Shown here one piece after another: positions 6,302-8,949 of a stretch of 8,949 bases of DNA. Made by a program: the position numbers and the translations under genes. Every line of letters begins with the position of its first letter. Position 1 is the first letter of the stretch. A model generated the notes under the pieces. The model did not search any database. It had not been told where the DNA came from and saw nothing but the letters and a program-made list of their open reading frames with translations. This DNA comes from Flavobacteriales bacterium (GTDB lineage: Bacteria > Bacteroidota > Bacteroidia > Flavobacteriales > Crocinitomicaceae), in the NCBI GenBank assembly GCA_947375085.1, contig CANCEQ010000127.1, positions 1 to 8,949 of the forward strand, given 5' to 3'.

Positions 6302-6339
6302 AAAAAAACCGTTAAACATAATTGCTTAACGGTTTTTTT
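6302..6339. terminator. Bidirectional rho-independent terminator
   Basis: A7-CCGTTAA (6302-6315) is perfectly complementary to TTAACGG-T7 (6326-6339), giving a 14-bp stem with a 10-nt loop at 6316-6325. Each strand reads a hairpin ending in seven T residues. It therefore serves both the Cys/Lys-rich gene on the + strand, whose stop is 21 nt before, and xth on the - strand, whose stop is 30 nt away. Confidence 0.92.
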
Positions 6340-6368
6340 ATTAATAATTCAACATCAAAAATCCAACA

Positions 6369-7127
6369 TTAAACTTCAATCCCTACTGGACAATGATCAG
6401 AACCATGCACTTCATTTAAAATAAAAGCCTCTTTAATAGAAGGAATCAATGATTTTGAAGCTAAAAAATAATCAATTCTCCAGCCAACATTCTTCTCTCT
6501 TGCTCCTCCTCTATAACTCCACCAAGTATATTTAACTTCTTCGCCATTTTTCTCACGAAAAGTATCCAATAACCCATTTGTAACGAAGGTGTCCATACCG
6601 TCAATTTCTTCTTGCATATAACCTGCTGATTTATTGTAATTTGCTTTCGGTCGAGCTAAATCGATTGCTTTATGAGCAACATTAAAATCACCACAAACTA
6701 CAACTGGCTTAGATTTTTCTAATTCTTTCAAATAATTCAAAAAAGACTGATCCCAAGATTGACGATAATCCAATCTTAACAATTCACTCCCTGAATTTGG
6801 AACATAAACAGTTATCAAATAAAAGTTTGAGTATTCAGCACAAATAACCCTTCCTTCATTATCGTGCTCCCCTATTCCAATGTCATACTTAACACTTAAT
6901 GGTTCCGTTTTTGAAATAATGGCTGTTCCAGAATAACCTTTTCGTTCAGCTTCATTTGCATATACAAAATAACCCGGCAAATCAACCAGTGATTCTTTAA
7001 CCTGTTCAACAGTCGCTTTCGTTTCTTGCAAACATATAATATCTGCATCAACACGTTTCATATCAGCAATAAAATCTTTTTTTATTATCGCACGAATTCC
7101 ATTTACATTGAAAGAAATTATTTTCAT
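6369..7127 (-). CDS. xth: Exodeoxyribonuclease III (AP endonuclease, ExoIII family)
   Basis: A DNA base-excision repair enzyme that cuts 5' to abasic sites and trims blocked 3' ends. The 252-residue protein from ATG 7127 begins MKIISFNVNGIRA, the canonical start of the family. The Mg-dependent endonuclease/exonuclease/phosphatase fold is complete. It has Asn7, Glu35 in LQETK (metal ligand), Tyr108, the catalytic GDFN at 146-149 (Asp147, Asn149), WRIDY at 216-220, and Ser-Asp-His at 243-245 (Asp244 and general-base His245). An in-frame GTG at 7172 would add 15 polar residues. ATG 7127 is preferred because the family starts there and a -7-like box lies between the two. The gene is divergent from mutS2, another DNA-maintenance gene, and ends at the shared terminator at 6302-6339. 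Confidence 0.96.
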   Translation of the reverse strand: MKIISFNVNGIRAIIKKDFIADMKRVDADIICLQETKATVEQVKESLVDLPGYFVYANEAERKGYSGTAIISKTEPLSVKYDIGIGEHDNEGRVICAEYSNFYLITVYVPNSGSELLRLDYRQSWDQSFLNYLKELEKSKPVVVCGDFNVAHKAIDLARPKANYNKSAGYMQEEIDGMDTFVTNGLLDTFREKNGEEVKYTWWSYRGGAREKNVGWRIDYFLASKSLIPSIKEAFILNEVHGSDHCPVGIEV

Positions 7128-7144
7128 TTTATGAGTTTTTGGAG

Positions 7145-7152
7145 TAAATGTA
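7145..7152 (-). promoter_or_regulatory. Probable -7 box of xth
   Basis: On the - strand this reads TACATTTA, seven of eight matches to TAnnTTTG. Initiation would fall near 7138-7141, about 11-14 nt before the ATG at 7127. No TTG lies at the usual -33 distance, so the call is tentative. It overlaps the codons of the alternative GTG-initiated extension. Confidence 0.35.
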
Positions 7153-7189
7153 GTGGATTTTTTCTTAACCACGGAGGAATTAGGAGTTC

Positions 7190-7209
7190 AACACAGAGTA
7201 ACACAGAGT
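7190..7209. repeat. Perfect tandem 10-bp repeat of ACACAGAG type
   Basis: AACACAGAGT occurs twice without a gap in the xth/mutS2 divergent spacer. It is preceded by related GGAG/GTTC-containing sequence at 7168-7189, starting ACCACGGAGG. The block resembles the ACCACGGAG...ACACAGAG extragenic repeats I recall from intergenic DNA of many bacteria, including Bacteroidota. That resemblance is from memory, not a search. It is richer in G+C than the flanking spacer. Confidence 0.7.
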
Positions 7210-7227
7210 TTATTTTGAAAAAAAAGC

Positions 7228-7235
7228 TAACTTTG
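7228..7235 (+). promoter_or_regulatory. -7 box of mutS2
   Basis: TAACTTTG is an exact match to TAnnTTTG and ends 5 nt before the ATG at 7241. The nearest TTG upstream (7215-7217) is only 10 nt away, too close for a standard -33 element. As at pyrE, initiation would fall at or next to the start codon, so a leaderless or nearly leaderless mRNA is expected. Confidence 0.5.
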
Positions 7236-7240
7236 TTTAT

Positions 7241-8949
7241 ATGAATTCTTTTGACGAACAAACTATTAAAGACTTAGAGTTTTCAACTATTAGAGAATGG
7301 TTGGTAGCCTATACTATTGGTGAAACAGCAAAAAATAGATTACAAAATCTAGAACCTTCAAATAGATTTACTGAAATTCAACAAGAATTAGATCGTTTAA
7401 ATGAATTCCTATCGATTCGAACAGAAGGTGAAAATTTCCCTGCTTTGGATTTTGAAGAATTATTACCAGAAATCAAATTATTACCTATTCAAAATGCAGT
7501 TCTAACGCAAGATGGATTTTCTAGATTAATTACTGCATCTCAAATCGTTAATTCGATCATCTATTTTTTTGACAAAAGAGAAAAAGTATACCCTCTTTTA
7601 ACCAAAGTTATCGAGAATGCCTATTTCACAACCGAAATTATTGATGCTATAGAAAAAGTATTTGATAGAAAAGGTGCAATTAAAGACGATGCCTCACCAT
7701 TTTTATTTGAAATAAGACAGCAAATAAAAGTCGTTCGAAATCAAATAAATAAAAACTTCGATAAGGAATTACGTAAACTATCAAAAGAAAATGTATTAGG
7801 TGATACACGCGAAGCCTTTGTTAATGACAGACGAGTTTTAACAGTATTATCAACACACAAAAGAAAAATTCCAGGAACAGTAGTTGGCTCTTCAAAAACA
7901 GGTAGTTTGACTTTCATAGAACCAATTGCGAACGTTGCATTAAATAATGAGTTCGAATTATTATCGGATGATGAGCGAAAAGAAATTTATCGAATCCTAC
8001 AAGTATTAACGAGAGAAATAGCTCATTTACTCCCTTTAATAAAAGAATACCAACATATTCTTACCGAATTTGATTTTATCAATTCTAAAACAAAATTAGC
8101 GCTAGAATTAAATTGTTGTTTACCAGCAATAGAAAGCGATGAAATGCGAATTGAGCTTATAAATGTCGTTCACCCAATTCTTTGGAAAAACAATAAAATA
8201 GCTGGTAAAAAAACACTTTCTCAATATTTGTATATGGACAAATTTTCGAGGATGTTGGTGATTTCTGGTCCAAACGCAGGAGGAAAAAGTATCACCTTAA
8301 AAACCATTGGACTTTTGCAATTAATGCTTCAAGCAGGATTGTTAGTCCCTGTTGACCCCAACAGTAAAATGTGTTTTTTCCAACAAGTTCTTACTGACAT
8401 TGGAGACAATCAATCTATTGAAAATGAATTAAGTACCTATTCATATCGTTTAAAACGAATGAAACACTTTTTACAAGTATCGAATAGAAGAACACTTTTA
8501 TTATTAGACGAATTTGGAACTGGTTCAGATCCAGATTTAGGAGGGGCACTTGCTGAAGTGTTTTTTGAGAATTTATACAATAAAAAGAGTTTTGGTGTAA
8601 TCACAACTCATTACGCAAACATTAAGTTAAAAGCAGATCAATTGAAAAATGCAATCAATGGATGTATGCTTTTCGATACAGAAACTTTGGAACCTCTTTA
8701 CAAATTTTCGATGGGTCAACCTGGTAGTTCTTTTACATTTGAAGTTGCACAAATCAATGGAATTCCGATTGAATTAATCGAAGAAGCCAAAACAAGATTG
8801 GATGAACGTAAAGTTTCAATGGATAAGTTATTAAGTGAACTCCAGAGAGAAAAAACATATCTTGAAAGATTAAACAAAGAACACATTGAAGCTCAATCAA
8901 TTGCTCAAAAAGCAAAAAACGATTACTTAGAAAAGAAAGAAAAATTTGA
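7241..8949 (+). CDS. mutS2: Endonuclease MutS2 (partial, C-terminus beyond window)
   Basis: A MutS-family ATPase. Members of the MutS2 group act in recombination control or in rescue of collided ribosomes, depending on species. The frame is open for 569 codons from ATG 7241 to the right edge, with no frameshift. It lacks the N-terminal mismatch-recognition domain of MutS1, as expected for MutS2. The core and lever region covers about 1-325. The ATPase has Walker A GPNAGGKS at 343-350 and Walker B LLLLDEFGTGSDP at 419-431, with Asp423 and Glu424. The family motif TTHYANIK is at 455-462. After about 510 the sequence becomes charged and helical (coiled-coil-like). Known MutS2 proteins run to roughly 720-790 residues, so the KOW/Smr nuclease part should lie outside. 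ATG 7241 is the only plausible start: an in-frame stop lies at 7199-7201 and no other start codon intervenes. Confidence 0.95.
   Translation, partial: MNSFDEQTIKDLEFSTIREWLVAYTIGETAKNRLQNLEPSNRFTEIQQELDRLNEFLSIRTEGENFPALDFEELLPEIKLLPIQNAVLTQDGFSRLITASQIVNSIIYFFDKREKVYPLLTKVIENAYFTTEIIDAIEKVFDRKGAIKDDASPFLFEIRQQIKVVRNQINKNFDKELRKLSKENVLGDTREAFVNDRRVLTVLSTHKRKIPGTVVGSSKTGSLTFIEPIANVALNNEFELLSDDERKEIYRILQVLTREIAHLLPLIKEYQHILTEFDFINSKTKLALELNCCLPAIESDEMRIELINVVHPILWKNNKIAGKKTLSQYLYMDKFSRMLVISGPNAGGKSITLKTIGLLQLMLQAGLLVPVDPNSKMCFFQQVLTDIGDNQSIENELSTYSYRLKRMKHFLQVSNRRTLLLLDEFGTGSDPDLGGALAEVFFENLYNKKSFGVITTHYANIKLKADQLKNAINGCMLFDTETLEPLYKFSMGQPGSSFTFEVAQINGIPIELIEEAKTRLDERKVSMDKLLSELQREKTYLERLNKEHIEAQSIAQKAKNDYLEKKEKF

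Noticed and set aside
6092..6319. Open frame antisense to the Cys/Lys-rich gene (75 codons)
   Set aside because: It is open only because the A-rich repeats contain no stop codons in that frame, runs through the terminator, and has repetitive Ser/Leu/Phe content with no own signals.
6346..6369. Near-direct repeat AATTCAACAT / AATCCAACAT after the terminator
   Set aside because: Only 9 of 10 bases in two copies within AT-rich spacer, overlapping the xth stop; compatible with chance.
7128..7172. GTG-initiated 15-residue extension of xth
   Set aside because: The ExoIII family starts at the MKIISFN motif; the extension is low-complexity and overlaps the probable -7 box.
7026..7244. Open frame antisense to xth and crossing the divergent spacer (72 codons)
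   Set aside because: It overlaps the xth start, both promoter boxes and the mutS2 start; composition is not protein-like.

Overview
The window reads as chromosomal housekeeping DNA from an AT-rich member of the Bacteroidota, most likely order Flavobacteriales. The evidence is the low G+C, the protein character, and several matches to the flavobacterial promoter box TAnnTTTG with A/T-rich leaders in place of clear Shine-Dalgarno sites. I see no integrase, transposase, phage gene, CRISPR array, tRNA or rRNA.

Left part (1-1816): pyrE (orotate phosphoribosyltransferase) and a small SRPBCC-fold protein are packed 2 nt apart on the + strand. They face a monofunctional biotin-protein ligase (birA) on the - strand, with only 2 nt between the two stop codons. 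Middle part (1817-4443): a divergent promoter region carries two AACGTT-centred palindromes and a well-formed promoter. It drives rsfS (ribosomal silencing factor) and ftsH (membrane AAA+ zinc protease), and this unit ends in a hairpin terminator.

Phospholipid part (4444-5944): cdsA (CDP-diacylglycerol synthase) and psd (phosphatidylserine decarboxylase) supply the first and last steps from phosphatidate to phosphatidylethanolamine. The intervening pssA is not here. Next comes a small gene for an exported Cys/Lys-rich repeat protein of no family I recognise (5991-6281). It ends at a strong bidirectional terminator shared with xth.

Right part (6369-8949): an exonuclease III-type AP endonuclease (xth, - strand) is divergent from mutS2, which runs off the right edge after 569 codons, before its expected Smr domain. 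The 113-bp divergent spacer holds a promoter box for each gene and a perfect tandem 10-bp ACACAGAG-type repeat.

Most of the window is conserved core biology. The parts least explained by known families are the Cys/Lys-rich exported protein, the palindromes around the rsfS promoter, the ACACAGAG repeat, and -7 boxes placed so close to ATG (pyrE, mutS2) that leaderless mRNAs are likely.
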